64,000 nucleotides of DNA from Halobacillus massiliensis (GCF_900166625.1 NZ_LT800499.1:4085059-4149058), one strand, 5' to 3'; shown: positions 35,546 through 45,608, numbered from the stretch's first letter. Numbers and translations are program-made. Notes: generated by a model from the sequence alone, not told the origin.

Positions 35546-37150
35546 ATGACGACAATCCAAAATCCAATTTTAACCGGATTTAATCCTGACCCAAGTATCT
35601 GCCGGGCAGGTGATGATTACTACATTGCTGTCTCAACCTTTGAGTGGTTTCCAGGGGTAGGGATCTATCATTCCAAAGATTTAAAGAACTGGCGCTTAAT
35701 TTCCCGGCCGCTGAATCGTGTTAGTCAATTAAATATGAAAGGCAATCCGGATTCAGGCGGTGTATGGGCTCCTGCTTTATCCTACTCAGATGATCAGTTC
35801 TGGCTGATTTACACAGACGTTAAAGTTGTCGGCGGGAATTGGAAAGATTGTCATAATTATTTAGTTACCTGTGATACGATTGACGGCGAATGGTCAGAAC
35901 CCACCCATTTAAACAGCTCGGGTTTCGATCCTTCGCTGTTCCATGATGATGACGGCAGAAAATACTTGGTAAATATGGTATGGGATCAGCGGGTTCGCAA
36001 TCACAGCTTTTACGGAATAGTGCTTCAGGAATACGATCATAAGGAAAAGAACCTTACCGGCATACCGGAAATTATTTTTAAAGGCACAGATATTAAATTG
36101 ACCGAAGCTCCTCATATTTATAAGATGGACGGCTATTATTATTTATTAACAGCCGAGGGCGGCACCCGGTTTGAACACCAGGCCACCATTGCAAGGTCTG
36201 AAAGCTTAAGAGGACCGTATGAGGTACATCCTGATAATCCACTCATTACATCGTGGCCCTATCCTCGTAATCCTTTACAAAAGGCTGGACACGCCTCAAT
36301 TGTGAAAACGCATACAAACGAATGGTTCCTCGTGCATTTAACAGGCCGGCCGCTTCCGAATGAAGAACAAGCGCTTCTCGACCCGAGAGGTTACTGTCCA
36401 TTAGGGAGAGAAACAGCTATCCAGCGAGTGGAATGGGAAAATGGATGGCCGTATGTTGTCGGAGGTAACGAGCCATCACGAATTATAGAAGGACCAGAAA
36501 TAGAAGAAACAAAATGGGAGAATGATTACAAAGAAAGAGATGATTTTGATGATGTGGTGCTGAATCAACACTTTCAAACATTAAGAATCCCTCTTGGAGC
36601 AGATACCTTGTCTCTTTCAGACCGTCCCGGTCACGTGCGGATCTACGGAAAGGAATCGCTGACTTCTCCGTTTACCCAAGGCTTTGTGGCAAGACGCTGG
36701 CAGCACTTTAACTTTACAGCTGAAACGAAAGTAAGTTTTTCTCCAGAAAGTTTCCAACAGGCAGCCGGATTGGTCAACTACTATAACACAAAAAACTGGA
36801 CAGCCTTGCAAATCACGTGGGATGAGGAAGATGGTAGAATTTTAGACCTCTTTACGTGTGACAATTTCACTTTTGATCAGCCGCTTACTGAAAAAATTGT
36901 TATCCCTGATGAATTGGAATATGTTTACTTAAAGGTGGATGTAGAAACGAATACGTATACTTACTCCTACTCTTTTGATGGGGAGACGTGGACAGAAGTT
37001 CCCATTTCTCTTCCGTCCCATAAACTTTCTGATGACTATGTAGAAGGCGGGGGCTTTTTTACAGGTGCTTTTGTTGGTATGCAGTGCCAGGATACATCGG
37101 GAAACAGCCTTCCTGCTGACTTTGATTATTTCATATATAAGGAGCGGTAG
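35546..37150 (+). CDS. xynB: Beta-xylosidase, GH43
   Basis: A 534-residue intracellular GH43 enzyme that cleaves xylose from xylo-oligosaccharides. NPDPSI supplies the catalytic base Asp, [13 protein letters not shown] the pKa-modulating Asp, and [10 protein letters not shown] the acid Glu. A C-terminal beta-sandwich (about 330-534) is the usual GH43_C2 domain. There is no signal peptide, so substrates must be imported by a transporter not in this window. AGAGGAG precedes ATG 35546, and it follows xylR in one transcript. Confidence 0.95.
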   Translation: MTTIQNPILTGFNPDPSICRAGDDYYIAVSTFEWFPGVGIYHSKDLKNWRLISRPLNRVSQLNMKGNPDSGGVWAPALSYSDDQFWLIYTDVKVVGGNWKDCHNYLVTCDTIDGEWSEPTHLNSSGFDPSLFHDDDGRKYLVNMVWDQRVRNHSFYGIVLQEYDHKEKNLTGIPEIIFKGTDIKLTEAPHIYKMDGYYYLLTAEGGTRFEHQATIARSESLRGPYEVHPDNPLITSWPYPRNPLQKAGHASIVKTHTNEWFLVHLTGRPLPNEEQALLDPRGYCPLGRETAIQRVEWENGWPYVVGGNEPSRIIEGPEIEETKWENDYKERDDFDDVVLNQHFQTLRIPLGADTLSLSDRPGHVRIYGKESLTSPFTQGFVARRWQHFNFTAETKVSFSPESFQQAAGLVNYYNTKNWTALQITWDEEDGRILDLFTCDNFTFDQPLTEKIVIPDELEYVYLKVDVETNTYTYSYSFDGETWTEVPISLPSHKLSDDYVEGGGFFTGAFVGMQCQDTSGNSLPADFDYFIYKER

Positions 37151-37186
37151 CCGGCTTCTTTGATTCTCACTTAAACGGGAAGACAG

Positions 37187-37700
37187 TTCCGTTTACTTTG
37201 TATTAGAAAAACGGGCCTGAGGAAAGACTCGATTTCCATGGGCGAACGCTGAGCTTCCCCGGGCTTTGCCTTCCGGGATTTCCTCTGTTCTTTATTTCTA
37301 AGGAAGCTTCTTTGATTCTCACTTAAAGGGGAAGAGAGTTCCGTTTACTATGTATTATGAAAACCGGGCCTGGGGAAAGACTCGATTTCCATGGGCGAAC
37401 GCTGAGCTTCCTCGGGCTTTTAGCCCTCCGGGATCTCACCATGTTCTCTTCTCCCATAGGAGTCTCGCCGTTTCCCCTGGCCCTTTGCGTTTATTAGGAG
37501 TAACGGAAAACTGAGTAAGAAAAGATCATTTCCTTAATAGCGGTTATAAAATTATAGTGTTCCGTTTATACTCCCCGTGGTAAAAGAGGCTGGGAAATGG
37601 CGAGACTCCTGCAGGGAGATAAAGCCAAGGGTGAGATCAGCGAGTGGAACGAGCTAGCTCACCGGCTCCCCGCGGAAAGCGAGCTATTTCCCAGCCGCTT
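37187..37700 (-). repeat. Composite hairpin repeat block R4
   Basis: A reverse-oriented copy of the family: a partial module B, then a full module B, then module A, ending in ATTTCCCAGCCGC. The segment GCTTCTTTGATTCTCAC next to TTCCGTTTAC is duplicated at 37155 and 37312. It lies between convergent xynB and the SDR gene and has no credible coding sequence. Confidence 0.85.
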
Positions 37701-37741
37701 TTTTTCTACCTTAACTATGCCGATTGCACCTAAAACTCAAC

Positions 37742-37771
37742 AAAAAAAGAACCTCACAGGGTTCTTTTTTT
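37742..37771. terminator. Terminator after the SDR gene
   Basis: AAAAAAAGAACC / GGTTCTTTTTTT arms, usable from both sides. Confidence 0.8.
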
Positions 37772-37782
37772 GTTTCTATTCA

Positions 37783-38574
37783 TCAAAGCGCTTTTACAAG
37801 ACCACCATCCACGACAAGGGCCTGTCCGGTTAAGTATGTATTTGCTCCTGAAGCCAAATATACTACAGTTTTAGCAAACTCGCTCGGTTCGCCGTAACGC
37901 CCCATTGGAATGGATTTCTCTGCCTGTTCCTTAACTTCCTCAGCTGAAACGCCAAGTTTTCCGGCTTTTACTTCATCCAGCTGAGCTACACGGTCTGTAG
38001 CAATCCTGCCCGGTCCTACTGTGTTAATCAAAATATTATCTACCGCCAGTTCCTGGGACAAGCTTTTGGATAGACCTACAATGCCGGCACGATACGTATT
38101 CGAAAGAATTAAATGATCAAGGGTTTGTTTAATGGATGATGAGGCAATATTGATGATTTTCCCATTTTGCTGCTCGCGCATGGATGGAAGCACTTCACGA
38201 ATCGTACGGATAAAGCTCAATAGATTCAGTTCAAAAGCGCCCTGCCAGTCTTCATCAGAAAATTGATCAAACGTACCGGCCGGTGGCCCGCCGGCATTAT
38301 TAATTAGGACATCAACTGTCCCATTCCATTCGACAGCTTTTTGTACCAGCTGCTTGATCTGCTCCGGCTTGGTAACATCGCAAACCGCATAGTCTACATG
38401 GTTATTGCCGCTTTCTTCCTGAATTTCAGCTTTAGCTGCTTGTAATTCTTCCTCATTACGACTAGAAATAAGGACATGAGCCCCTTCTTTTGCGAATTCT
38501 AATGCGGTCGCTTTTCCTAATCCTTTACTGGAAGCCGTAATAATTACTGATTTTCCTTTTAAATGAAAGTCCAT
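37783..38574 (-). CDS. SDR-fold oxidoreductase lacking the canonical YxxxK
   Basis: A 263-residue short-chain-dehydrogenase fold with the cofactor loop TASSKGLGKA and NNAGGP. At the place of the catalytic Tyr-x-x-x-Lys the sequence is SNTYR followed by AGIVGLSKSLSQEL, so the aligned residues are Ser and Arg. A Ser-rich stretch INIASSSIKQTL keeps the catalytic Ser region. This non-classical SDR type occurs in bacilli, but its reaction is not known to me. Its start at ATG 38574 sits in a GGATGATC context right after the FAH gene, so they form an operon. Confidence 0.8.
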   Translation of the reverse strand: MDFHLKGKSVIITASSKGLGKATALEFAKEGAHVLISSRNEEELQAAKAEIQEESGNNHVDYAVCDVTKPEQIKQLVQKAVEWNGTVDVLINNAGGPPAGTFDQFSDEDWQGAFELNLLSFIRTIREVLPSMREQQNGKIINIASSSIKQTLDHLILSNTYRAGIVGLSKSLSQELAVDNILINTVGPGRIATDRVAQLDEVKAGKLGVSAEEVKEQAEKSIPMGRYGEPSEFAKTVVYLASGANTYLTGQALVVDGGLVKAL

Positions 38575-38579
38575 ACCGA

Positions 38580-39464
38580 TCATCCTCTCTCTTTTTCCTT
38601 TAAGTCTATGACGTGATTTGTCAGCAGCGGGAATCCATCAATCTCACACTCTATGACATCCCCATCACGAATAACGATAGCCCCTGGTGTACCCGTTGAA
38701 ATAATATCCCCTGGCTTCAATGTCATTACCTGTGAATGAAATGCTGTTAGATAGTAAGGACTAAAAGTCATATTGGCAATGACATTCTTTCGGTGATATT
38801 CCCCATTAATGACAGTGGCGACATTCAAATCGGACAGGTTATCTATTTCATCCGCTGTAAGTACCCAAGGTCCAAAGCTGAAAAACGTGTCAAAGCTTTT
38901 AGATCGTGTTAAATAGCGGGGATTTCTCTGAAGAATATCTTCAGCTGTCATATCAATAATTGTTGTATATCCCGCTATCGCTTCTTCAGCTTCTTCCTCT
39001 GATAAATTCTTACAAGTTTTACCTATAATGATACCTAATTCTGCTTCTCCTGTCGTCCTTTCTGATTGAAGAGGAATTTCAATAGTATCCTGATCTCCAA
39101 TAATCGTCGTCGCCGGTTTCATAAAACTGGCTGGTTCTGTATTCGGTGCTGTTTCATTTAGGTCAGAGGCATGGTCTACGTAATTCAATCCAATTCCCCA
39201 AATTTTTTTCGGCTGACGATAAGGCGGCCGGTAAACCACCTCATTCTCAGCAAGATAAAACGAATCAAGTCGTGCTTCCTCTCTTCCTTCACTCTCCCAA
39301 AACTTCTGTAAACTGCTTAGTTCCCCTTCATCCAATAATTGAAATAAGTCAGTCGGCCATTTTTTATGAAGAGTACGATTTAATGAAACCAGAGGCAGTA
39401 TTCCCTTTTGATCAACAATAGCCCCTGTTTCGATTCCATCTTTTAAAATAGTTGCTAATTTCAT
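38580..39464 (-). CDS. Fumarylacetoacetate hydrolase (FAH) family protein
   Basis: A 294-residue FAH-fold enzyme. The metal-binding stretch is GEAELGIIIGKTCKNL with the acidic pair, and the substrate loop is GLNYVDHASD. Members hydrolyse or decarboxylate acyl-pyruvates or dehydrate sugar-acid intermediates such as 2-keto-3-deoxy acids. It precedes the SDR gene and follows the TRAP transporter genes, which suggests degradation of an imported carboxylate. The specific substrate is unknown. Confidence 0.85.
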   Translation of the reverse strand: MKLATILKDGIETGAIVDQKGILPLVSLNRTLHKKWPTDLFQLLDEGELSSLQKFWESEGREEARLDSFYLAENEVVYRPPYRQPKKIWGIGLNYVDHASDLNETAPNTEPASFMKPATTIIGDQDTIEIPLQSERTTGEAELGIIIGKTCKNLSEEEAEEAIAGYTTIIDMTAEDILQRNPRYLTRSKSFDTFFSFGPWVLTADEIDNLSDLNVATVINGEYHRKNVIANMTFSPYYLTAFHSQVMTLKPGDIISTGTPGAIVIRDGDVIECEIDGFPLLTNHVIDLKEKERG

Positions 39465-39477
39465 TAGACACTCTCCT

Positions 39478-41649
39478 TTACTTGCGAGCTTCGATAGGCT
39501 GTTGGTTGATCATGTCATTTTTCTTCTTAAAATTCGTAAATAATACGTAAGAGAATACGATTAATCCAATGAGGTCTGTCACTAATCCAGGGTAGATAAG
39601 CAGTAAAGCCGCTGCTCCGGAAACCGCTCTTAGCCAGCCAGGTACTTTTCTCACAAAATATCCTTCCGTCATGATGGAAAGCAGGAACACACCTATAAGC
39701 GAAGAAATCGTAATTACAATGATATTCATAATTGTAGCGTCAATCATAAGCATTTCATGAGAGAAAACGAACATAAAAGGTACGATGAAACCGGCAATTG
39801 CCAGCTTCATAGCCTGAAATCCTGTCTTGTTCGGATTTCCTCCGGCTATTCCTGCCCCTGCGAATGCTGCTAAAGCGACAGGCGGTGTAATATTGGCAAA
39901 TATACCAAAATAGAAAACGAACATGTGAGCAACAAATGTAGCCGTTTCTCCTGATCCCGCCAGATCTTGATATAACGGAAGCTGCAATAGAATGGGTGCA
40001 GCCATTGTACTCGTAATAATATAGGTTGGGATACTAGGAAGCCCCATCCCTAAAATAATGGAGGTTATCATGGTTAAGAACAGTGTGATAACTAATTGAA
40101 GCAATGGACTGTTTACAGCACTCCCGATACTTACGATACTATTAGCGATCTCTAATGCGACCCCTGTAAGTGAAGCTATACCTACTACCACGCCCACTGC
40201 ACCACAGGCTACCGCTACAGGTATCGTTGTTCTCGCTCCATTTTCAAGGGCATGCATACAATCTTTAACACCAACTTCATCTGCTTCAAGCTTAAGCCAT
40301 TTTCTCCATAAATTGATGATCAATGGAATCACGATAACAAGCATTAATTCCCACCAGTCTCCACGAACAGATGGCAGGCTGCCTCCGCTGAATAATGCTG
40401 TAACTTGAGGCTGGAAAATTAAAAATAGAGCTAATGGAACAATAATAGGAAGCATTTGCTTAGATCCTGAAATAACTACTGTTGCGATAATTGACCAGAA
40501 AGCCGCATAGAAAGGCGTTTTTCCTGAGAACAACAAATACAACAGGAAGAGCATCGGAATTAAAAGGTGCCCTCTTTCTGCCAGAACATGTTTCAAACGG
40601 GGTAATTCACTTTTGGGCAGACCTTGCAGTCCTCGCTTAGAAGCTCGGAAATGGACCTGCAATAATATCCCTACATAAAATAGTAAGGCGGGAATAATTC
40701 CTGCTAATATAATTTTTGTATAAGCAATGTTCAAGTTCTCGGCCATGATAAAAGCGGCAGCCCCCATGATCGGAGGTAAGATTTGACCGCCCACACTGGC
40801 AGCCGATTCAACCGCACCGGCAAAATTCTTGTTGTAGCCGATTTTCTTCATTAAAGGAATCGTAAAAGCTCCTGTAGTTACAACGTTGGCTATGGCCGAT
40901 CCATTAATGGAACCTAGAAAGCCGCTTGAAATAACCGCAACCTTAGCCGGACCGCCTTTCGTATGTCCTGCTACCGCCAGTGCGAGGTCATTAAAAAGCT
41001 GTCCCATTCCGGATTTGGCTAAAAACGCCCCAAACAAAATAAACAATATAATGTAACTTGCTGATACGCCTATAGCGGTTCCTAAAACACCATCTGACAG
41101 AAAGACAATTTGACCAATAATCTGCTTAGAAACACTCAAAACGACGGGAGAAGTTAATTCTGGATACACCGAAAGTTTTACGTAAAATCCATAGACTAAA
41201 AATCCTGCTGCCAGAAGCATCAGTCCCCAGCCTGTAACTCTCCTCGTAATATCAAACAATAAAAGTAAAACAAGAATACCAACATAAAAATCTGTATCAT
41301 TTATACGGCCGCCGGTTTCAATAATTCGCTCTGCTGACATCAGCATGTAGATTCCTACACCAAGAGAGGCTGCAGCCGTTAAGTAATCATATATTGGAAC
41401 CGTTTGATTTTTCTTCCCTTTTCTCTGAAGAAGAGGATATAGTAAAAATCCAATCGTCATTAAGGTATATAAGTGAATACTTCTCTGCTGAATAGCTACG
41501 AGAGATCCAGCATAAGAGGTATACAAGTGAAAAAGGGATAATGAAATGGCCAGTATAGAAATAATAAGAGCGATTGGTTTGGCAATCCTTGTCCTTACCG
41601 TACTTTCCCGGTCATAGTCTTCTACGGACTTCTTAGATTTTGTACTCAT
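39478..41649 (-). CDS. TRAP transporter permease, fused DctQM (TAXI type)
   Basis: A 723-residue membrane protein in which the small (DctQ-like) and large (DctM-like) TRAP subunits are one chain. Many helices are visible; the DctM core includes FLGSINGSAIANVVTTGAFT, GLPSIPTYIITSTMAAPIL and TPPVALAAFAGAGIAG, all typical of TAXI-TRAP permeases. It uses an ion gradient to import a carboxylate delivered by the TAXI protein encoded upstream. Confidence 0.95.
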   Translation of the reverse strand: MSTKSKKSVEDYDRESTVRTRIAKPIALIISILAISLSLFHLYTSYAGSLVAIQQRSIHLYTLMTIGFLLYPLLQRKGKKNQTVPIYDYLTAAASLGVGIYMLMSAERIIETGGRINDTDFYVGILVLLLLFDITRRVTGWGLMLLAAGFLVYGFYVKLSVYPELTSPVVLSVSKQIIGQIVFLSDGVLGTAIGVSASYIILFILFGAFLAKSGMGQLFNDLALAVAGHTKGGPAKVAVISSGFLGSINGSAIANVVTTGAFTIPLMKKIGYNKNFAGAVESAASVGGQILPPIMGAAAFIMAENLNIAYTKIILAGIIPALLFYVGILLQVHFRASKRGLQGLPKSELPRLKHVLAERGHLLIPMLFLLYLLFSGKTPFYAAFWSIIATVVISGSKQMLPIIVPLALFLIFQPQVTALFSGGSLPSVRGDWWELMLVIVIPLIINLWRKWLKLEADEVGVKDCMHALENGARTTIPVAVACGAVGVVVGIASLTGVALEIANSIVSIGSAVNSPLLQLVITLFLTMITSIILGMGLPSIPTYIITSTMAAPILLQLPLYQDLAGSGETATFVAHMFVFYFGIFANITPPVALAAFAGAGIAGGNPNKTGFQAMKLAIAGFIVPFMFVFSHEMLMIDATIMNIIVITISSLIGVFLLSIMTEGYFVRKVPGWLRAVSGAAALLLIYPGLVTDLIGLIVFSYVLFTNFKKKNDMINQQPIEARK

Positions 41650-41653
41650 ACCT

Positions 41654-42139
41654 TCACCTCATTCGATTTGTCATAAAGTAACCCGCGGCCTCCCAAAGAG
41701 AAATTTTCCCTGTAGAAATTTGATAATGCTTAGAGGCGCTAAGGGGTGTCTTGCTGTCTTCTGTTAAAAAACTATGATTGGTTGACCTTCCTGTGGTGAT
41801 AGCTAATTCCTTACCTATCAACTGGTCAATGTCTGTCATATACACCCAACCATCTTTAATAAAAGTATCTTTACCTGCATCATTAGGAACACCCGCTCCA
41901 AATGTTTTAAAACGTGTGTCTTTTAATACGATCTGATCGTCTTTAACGACAAATATTTCTTCCCAATCCTCTTTCTCCACCGAGTGCTGCCAGCGAATAG
42001 AAAATGAAGCATCCCGGCTGTAAAAAATAGCCGCTTCTGCTTTTCCATCAGTTGAAACCATCACAACAGAAATAAAGTTCCACATGATGGAAAATAGGAG
42101 AAGGATAAAGATCGCTAATATCCAATATAATTTTTTCAT
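41654..42139 (-). CDS. DUF1850 protein linked to TAXI-TRAP
   Basis: A 161-residue protein with an N-terminal membrane anchor (about 5-23) and an outside-facing domain containing SIRWQHSVEKEDWEE, the DUF1850 hallmark. It is found almost only beside TAXI-TRAP transporters; its job is unknown. It is encoded 4 bases before the permease. Confidence 0.85.
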   Translation of the reverse strand: MKKLYWILAIFILLLFSIMWNFISVVMVSTDGKAEAAIFYSRDASFSIRWQHSVEKEDWEEIFVVKDDQIVLKDTRFKTFGAGVPNDAGKDTFIKDGWVYMTDIDQLIGKELAITTGRSTNHSFLTEDSKTPLSASKHYQISTGKISLWEAAGYFMTNRMR

Positions 42140-42150
42140 AGCTGTATTTT

Positions 42151-42180
42151 AAAAAGGGCATCGAGATAGATGCCCCTTTT
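42151..42180 (-). terminator. Internal terminator between the TAXI gene and DUF1850
   Basis: AAAAGGGCATC / GATGCCCCTTTT hairpin with an A-rich side that is a T tail on the minus strand. It probably lets the binding protein be made in excess over the membrane part. Confidence 0.7.
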
Positions 42181-42182
42181 GT

Positions 42183-43175
42183 TTACTCCAGAATGCCTTG
42201 TTCTTCATAAAATTTCTCTGCTCCCGGGTGAAGCGGTGCAATCAAATCTTTAGCGATTTCATCTCTGTCCAGCTCATTTAGTACACCAACAGAAACACTG
42301 TCTGATCCTAAATATTCGTAATAACGTTTCGTTAAATCGTAAACAAGATCTTCGCTCAAGTCAGGAGAGACGGTAATCATGTTTTGAATACCTACTGTTT
42401 TAACTTCCTTTTCAAGATCGTAAGCAGCTTCATCACCGGCTTCGATTGTGTATTCTTTATAGAAAGGAGCGGCTTCAAATAATTTCTCAGCCGTTTCATC
42501 TTTAATTTCTACAAAGTTAATGCCCTGCTGCTGCATTAAATCTGTGATATTGCTGTTTGGTACACCTGATGTAAAGAATGCGGCATCCAGGTTCCCGTTT
42601 TTCATTTCCTGTACACTATCGGCATAACCTGTATGAGTAACTTTTGAAAGATCATCATAAGTAAGATCAACGGCTTCTAATACTTTCTTAGCACTTTGTT
42701 CTACTCCAGATCCAACTTCCCCTACTCCTACTTTTTTCCCTGCTAAATCCTCAACCGTCTCAATTCCACTGCCTTCTAAAGCGACAATTTGAACAACGTT
42801 TTGATACATGCCAGCCATGGCTTGTACATCTACTGCTTCACCTTCAAATTGGCCGACTCCTTCAATTGCATCGTACCCCACATCGCTCATAATAATAGAC
42901 ATCTGGTTTAGTCCATCCTTAATGTTCTGGATGTTTGCTACGGAAGCACCTGTAGATTCAACCGTTACGTTTCCTACATGTTCACTTTCTTCAAAAATCG
43001 GCTTTAAAGCTCCGCCAATCGGATAATAGGCTCCGGAAGTTCCTCCCGTTCCAAAGACGATGGACTGTTCACTACCGGAATCGCCGCCTTCACCACCAGC
43101 TTCACCATCTCCGCCGCAAGCAGCAAGAACCAACACTAAGGCAAGAGTAAAAATAAAGGATAATCGCTTTATCAT
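42183..43175 (-). CDS. TAXI-family TRAP solute-binding lipoprotein
   Basis: A 330-residue binding protein. The signal peptide ends in the lipobox LVLAAC (Cys20). The mature part has FGTGGTSGAYYPIGGALKPI, the TAXI opening, and VESTGASVANIQNI. It captures a carboxylate outside the membrane for the fused TRAP permease. ATG 43175 has CGGAGG upstream. A cre site and an inverted repeat lie before it. Confidence 0.95.
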   Translation of the reverse strand: MIKRLSFIFTLALVLVLAACGGDGEAGGEGGDSGSEQSIVFGTGGTSGAYYPIGGALKPIFEESEHVGNVTVESTGASVANIQNIKDGLNQMSIIMSDVGYDAIEGVGQFEGEAVDVQAMAGMYQNVVQIVALEGSGIETVEDLAGKKVGVGEVGSGVEQSAKKVLEAVDLTYDDLSKVTHTGYADSVQEMKNGNLDAAFFTSGVPNSNITDLMQQQGINFVEIKDETAEKLFEAAPFYKEYTIEAGDEAAYDLEKEVKTVGIQNMITVSPDLSEDLVYDLTKRYYEYLGSDSVSVGVLNELDRDEIAKDLIAPLHPGAEKFYEEQGILE

Positions 43176-43213
43176 AAAAATTCCTCCGTTTTCATAATTT
43201 AATCTCACGCTTA

Positions 43214-43227
43214 TGTTAACGCTTACA
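43214..43227 (-). promoter_or_regulatory. cre site before the TAXI-TRAP operon
   Basis: Minus strand TGTAAGCGTTAACA fits TGWAARCGYTWNCW at every position. It sits in the leader close to the TAXI gene start, where CcpA would repress the uptake system when sugar is plentiful. Confidence 0.7.
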
Positions 43228-43243
43228 ACAATAATTTTGAATA

Positions 43244-43282
43244 TTATGACCATATTGAATGTTTTGTTCATTTTGGTCATAA
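43244..43282. promoter_or_regulatory. Inverted repeat around the TAXI-TRAP promoter
   Basis: TTATGACC (43244-43251) and GGTCATAA (43275-43282) are perfect inverted arms 23 bases apart. On the minus strand CATAAT and TGAACA, a plausible -10 and -35, lie within. The DctR-like regulator gene is immediately upstream and is an obvious candidate to bind here. Confidence 0.5.
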
Positions 43283-43283
43283 A

Positions 43284-43316
43284 AAAACTGCCTCTGTTTT
43301 AACTTGAGACAGTTTT
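43284..43316 (-). terminator. Terminator after the two-component genes
   Basis: AAAACTGCCTC / GAGACAGTTTT arms with one mismatch and a T7 tail on the minus strand. Confidence 0.75.
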
Positions 43317-43317
43317 C

Positions 43318-44010
43318 TTAATTATGAGCTTTATACCGATTAACCGGACGGCCGACTGCTCCATATTGGATATCAAGTTCTACCTCTCCTATGTTTTTTA
43401 AATAGTCAAGGTATCTCCGTGCGGTAACCCGGGCGATTCCGATTCCATCAGCGACTTGTTCAGCGGATAATGCCTCTTCCTTTCCGTTTAGAAAGAGATT
43501 GATTTGGTTCAGTGTCGGTTCGTTCAATCCTTTAGGCAATTTCTTCGTTTGAGGATGAGTGTCCGCTGGATTTCCAATCAAGTGATCAATTTGCTTTTGT
43601 TCCAACTCACCATCACCGGTAGTATGATGATGGTGCTTACGATAACGAAGCAGAGCCTTTTCTAAACGTTCAAATTTAAATGGTTTCACGATATAATCAG
43701 CCGCTCCATGCTGCAGCATTTTTCGAATCGTCGCTTTATCATTGGCTGCCGTAATGACGATTACATCTATGTCCAGCTGAGCTGACCTTAATTCTTCTAT
43801 CGTCTGCATCCCATCCTTTTCCGGCATAAAAATATCCAGGACTACCAAATCGGGGTGATATTCTTTCACAAGCTTCAGTCCTTCTTCTCCTTCAGAAGCT
43901 ACAGCAATGACATGATATCCTTCCACACGTTCGATAAATTGACGATTGACTTCCTGTACCATCGGGTCGTCTTCTATTAATAAAACATTTATTACAGGAT
44001 GCCTGATCAT
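43318..44010 (-). CDS. dctR: Response regulator of the CitB/DcuR type
   Basis: A 230-residue regulator. The receiver domain has DDPM near the start, the phosphorylated Asp in LVVLDIFMPEKDG and Lys in DYIVKPFKFE. The C-terminal HTH (AEQVADGIGIARVTARRYLD) belongs to the CitB/DcuR/DctR family that controls carboxylate uptake. Its start overlaps the end of the sensor gene by 4 bases. The name follows B. subtilis DctR by architecture and gene order. Confidence 0.75.
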   Translation of the reverse strand: MIRHPVINVLLIEDDPMVQEVNRQFIERVEGYHVIAVASEGEEGLKLVKEYHPDLVVLDIFMPEKDGMQTIEELRSAQLDIDVIVITAANDKATIRKMLQHGAADYIVKPFKFERLEKALLRYRKHHHHTTGDGELEQKQIDHLIGNPADTHPQTKKLPKGLNEPTLNQINLFLNGKEEALSAEQVADGIGIARVTARRYLDYLKNIGEVELDIQYGAVGRPVNRYKAHN

Positions 44011-45608
44011 TTTATATCCTCCTCTGTCGTCATTGGAAAGGTTAAAATAATACTAGTTCCTTCACCTTCATAGGAAATGACTTCAAATTCTCCCCTGCCC
44101 TTTTCTGCTGCTTTTTTCACTAAAAATAATCCGTAACCAGAACCTGTTTTTCCTTTTGTAGAAAACCCTTTTTCAAATATACGTACCTTTTGATCGGCAG
44201 AGATGCCTTTTCCATTGTCTTCAACAGTGACTGTACAAACTTGATCACCTTGTTGAATCGATATATACACCCATTTTTCATCTCTTTTTATCCCATGAAA
44301 GGATTGGAAAGCATTTTCAATTAAATTCCCTAATATTAATACAAAATCATTTTTATCAAGCAAGGGAGGATAATCTTTCAACTGACTGTGCTCATCAATG
44401 GTAACATCAATTCCCAACTCTTTCCCATGGCTGACCTTGCTGATTAATAACCCTGCAATGCTGTAATCTTTCATATTTTTGACTAAGAAACGCGATAATT
44501 CCTCTTGCTTTTCGGATGCTTGAAAGACAAACTCCAATGCTTTTTGTTTTTGATCGAGCTGAATCAATCCTGCAATAGTGTGCATTTTATTTAAATGCTC
44601 ATGGGCCTGAACACGAAGAGCATCAACAAATGCTTTCACCCCGGTTAATTCTTCAGCCAGCCTGGTCATTTCCGTACGGTCTTGAAAGGCAGCGACAGCA
44701 CCCACAATTTCATCCTCCACTTTTATAGCCACACGTGTACTCATAATTAATTTATCTCCAATTCTCATCTCCTCATTAAAAACAGTCTCTCCCTCTCGCA
44801 GCACCTGCAGCAAGTTAGTTTCACGAAGAACAGCATCTATCGGCTGACCCGTCTGCTCACCCTCAATGGCAAGAATTTTCTTAGCCTTTTCGTTAATAAG
44901 GGAAACACGTCCTTCTTTATCGATCGCTATAATCCCTTCATTCATCGCCTGAAATGTCGCCGTCCGCTCCACTAAAAGCTGAACAATTTCGTAAGGTTCA
45001 AGCCGGTAAGTCTGTTCTTTTAAATGACGGGCCAGAAGCCATGATCCAGTGACTCCAAATAATGCGGTGATGAACAGGACAAATAAGATCTCGTTTTTAA
45101 TGCCTAATAGGATTTCACTAACAGAGGGAAGAATGTTTCCAACGATGGCCACTCCCACCTGTTCTCGCTCATCATTCATAATGGGTACATATGATCGAAT
45201 AGCCGTTCCCAGCTCACCTTTTGTTTTCGAGGTATATGTATGTTCTGCAAAAGCCGGCCCTTCGTCTTTACCAGAGGAAACCTTTCCTATTTGATCAGCA
45301 ACCGGGTGAGAATATCGGATCCGATTCATGTCGAGTATGACGATATAATCTGCATTATTAATCGTCCTGATTCGTTCTACAATGGGATTAATTACTTCCC
45401 ATCCCTCTGGTTCTGTTATATTGTTTTTCACTTCAGGAAGGTTGGCGACTGTCCGGCCCGTGAGCATTGCATGCTCACCCAGTGATTCTTCTTTTGCCTC
45501 AATTGTATTGCCGATCACAAATATACCGCCGATTAAGATGGCGAATAATACGACTCCAAATGTTAAGATTGTAATTTTCCAGCGAATGGGCATGTGCTTT
45601 AGAGTCAT
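44007..45608 (-). CDS. dctS: Sensor histidine kinase of the CitA/DcuS/DctS type
   Basis: A 533-residue membrane sensor: two membrane helices (about 13-32 and 170-190) enclose an extracellular PAS-like sensor domain with RYSHP, followed by a cytoplasmic PAS domain and a kinase domain. The phosphorylated His is in RVQAHEHLNKMHTIAGLI, the pattern for this kinase family; GNLIENAFQS and DNGKGISADQ are the ATP motifs. It should sense a C4-type or other carboxylate. Confidence 0.8.
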   Translation of the reverse strand: MTLKHMPIRWKITILTFGVVLFAILIGGIFVIGNTIEAKEESLGEHAMLTGRTVANLPEVKNNITEPEGWEVINPIVERIRTINNADYIVILDMNRIRYSHPVADQIGKVSSGKDEGPAFAEHTYTSKTKGELGTAIRSYVPIMNDEREQVGVAIVGNILPSVSEILLGIKNEILFVLFITALFGVTGSWLLARHLKEQTYRLEPYEIVQLLVERTATFQAMNEGIIAIDKEGRVSLINEKAKKILAIEGEQTGQPIDAVLRETNLLQVLREGETVFNEEMRIGDKLIMSTRVAIKVEDEIVGAVAAFQDRTEMTRLAEELTGVKAFVDALRVQAHEHLNKMHTIAGLIQLDQKQKALEFVFQASEKQEELSRFLVKNMKDYSIAGLLISKVSHGKELGIDVTIDEHSQLKDYPPLLDKNDFVLILGNLIENAFQSFHGIKRDEKWVYISIQQGDQVCTVTVEDNGKGISADQKVRIFEKGFSTKGKTGSGYGLFLVKKAAEKGRGEFEVISYEGEGTSIILTFPMTTEEDIK

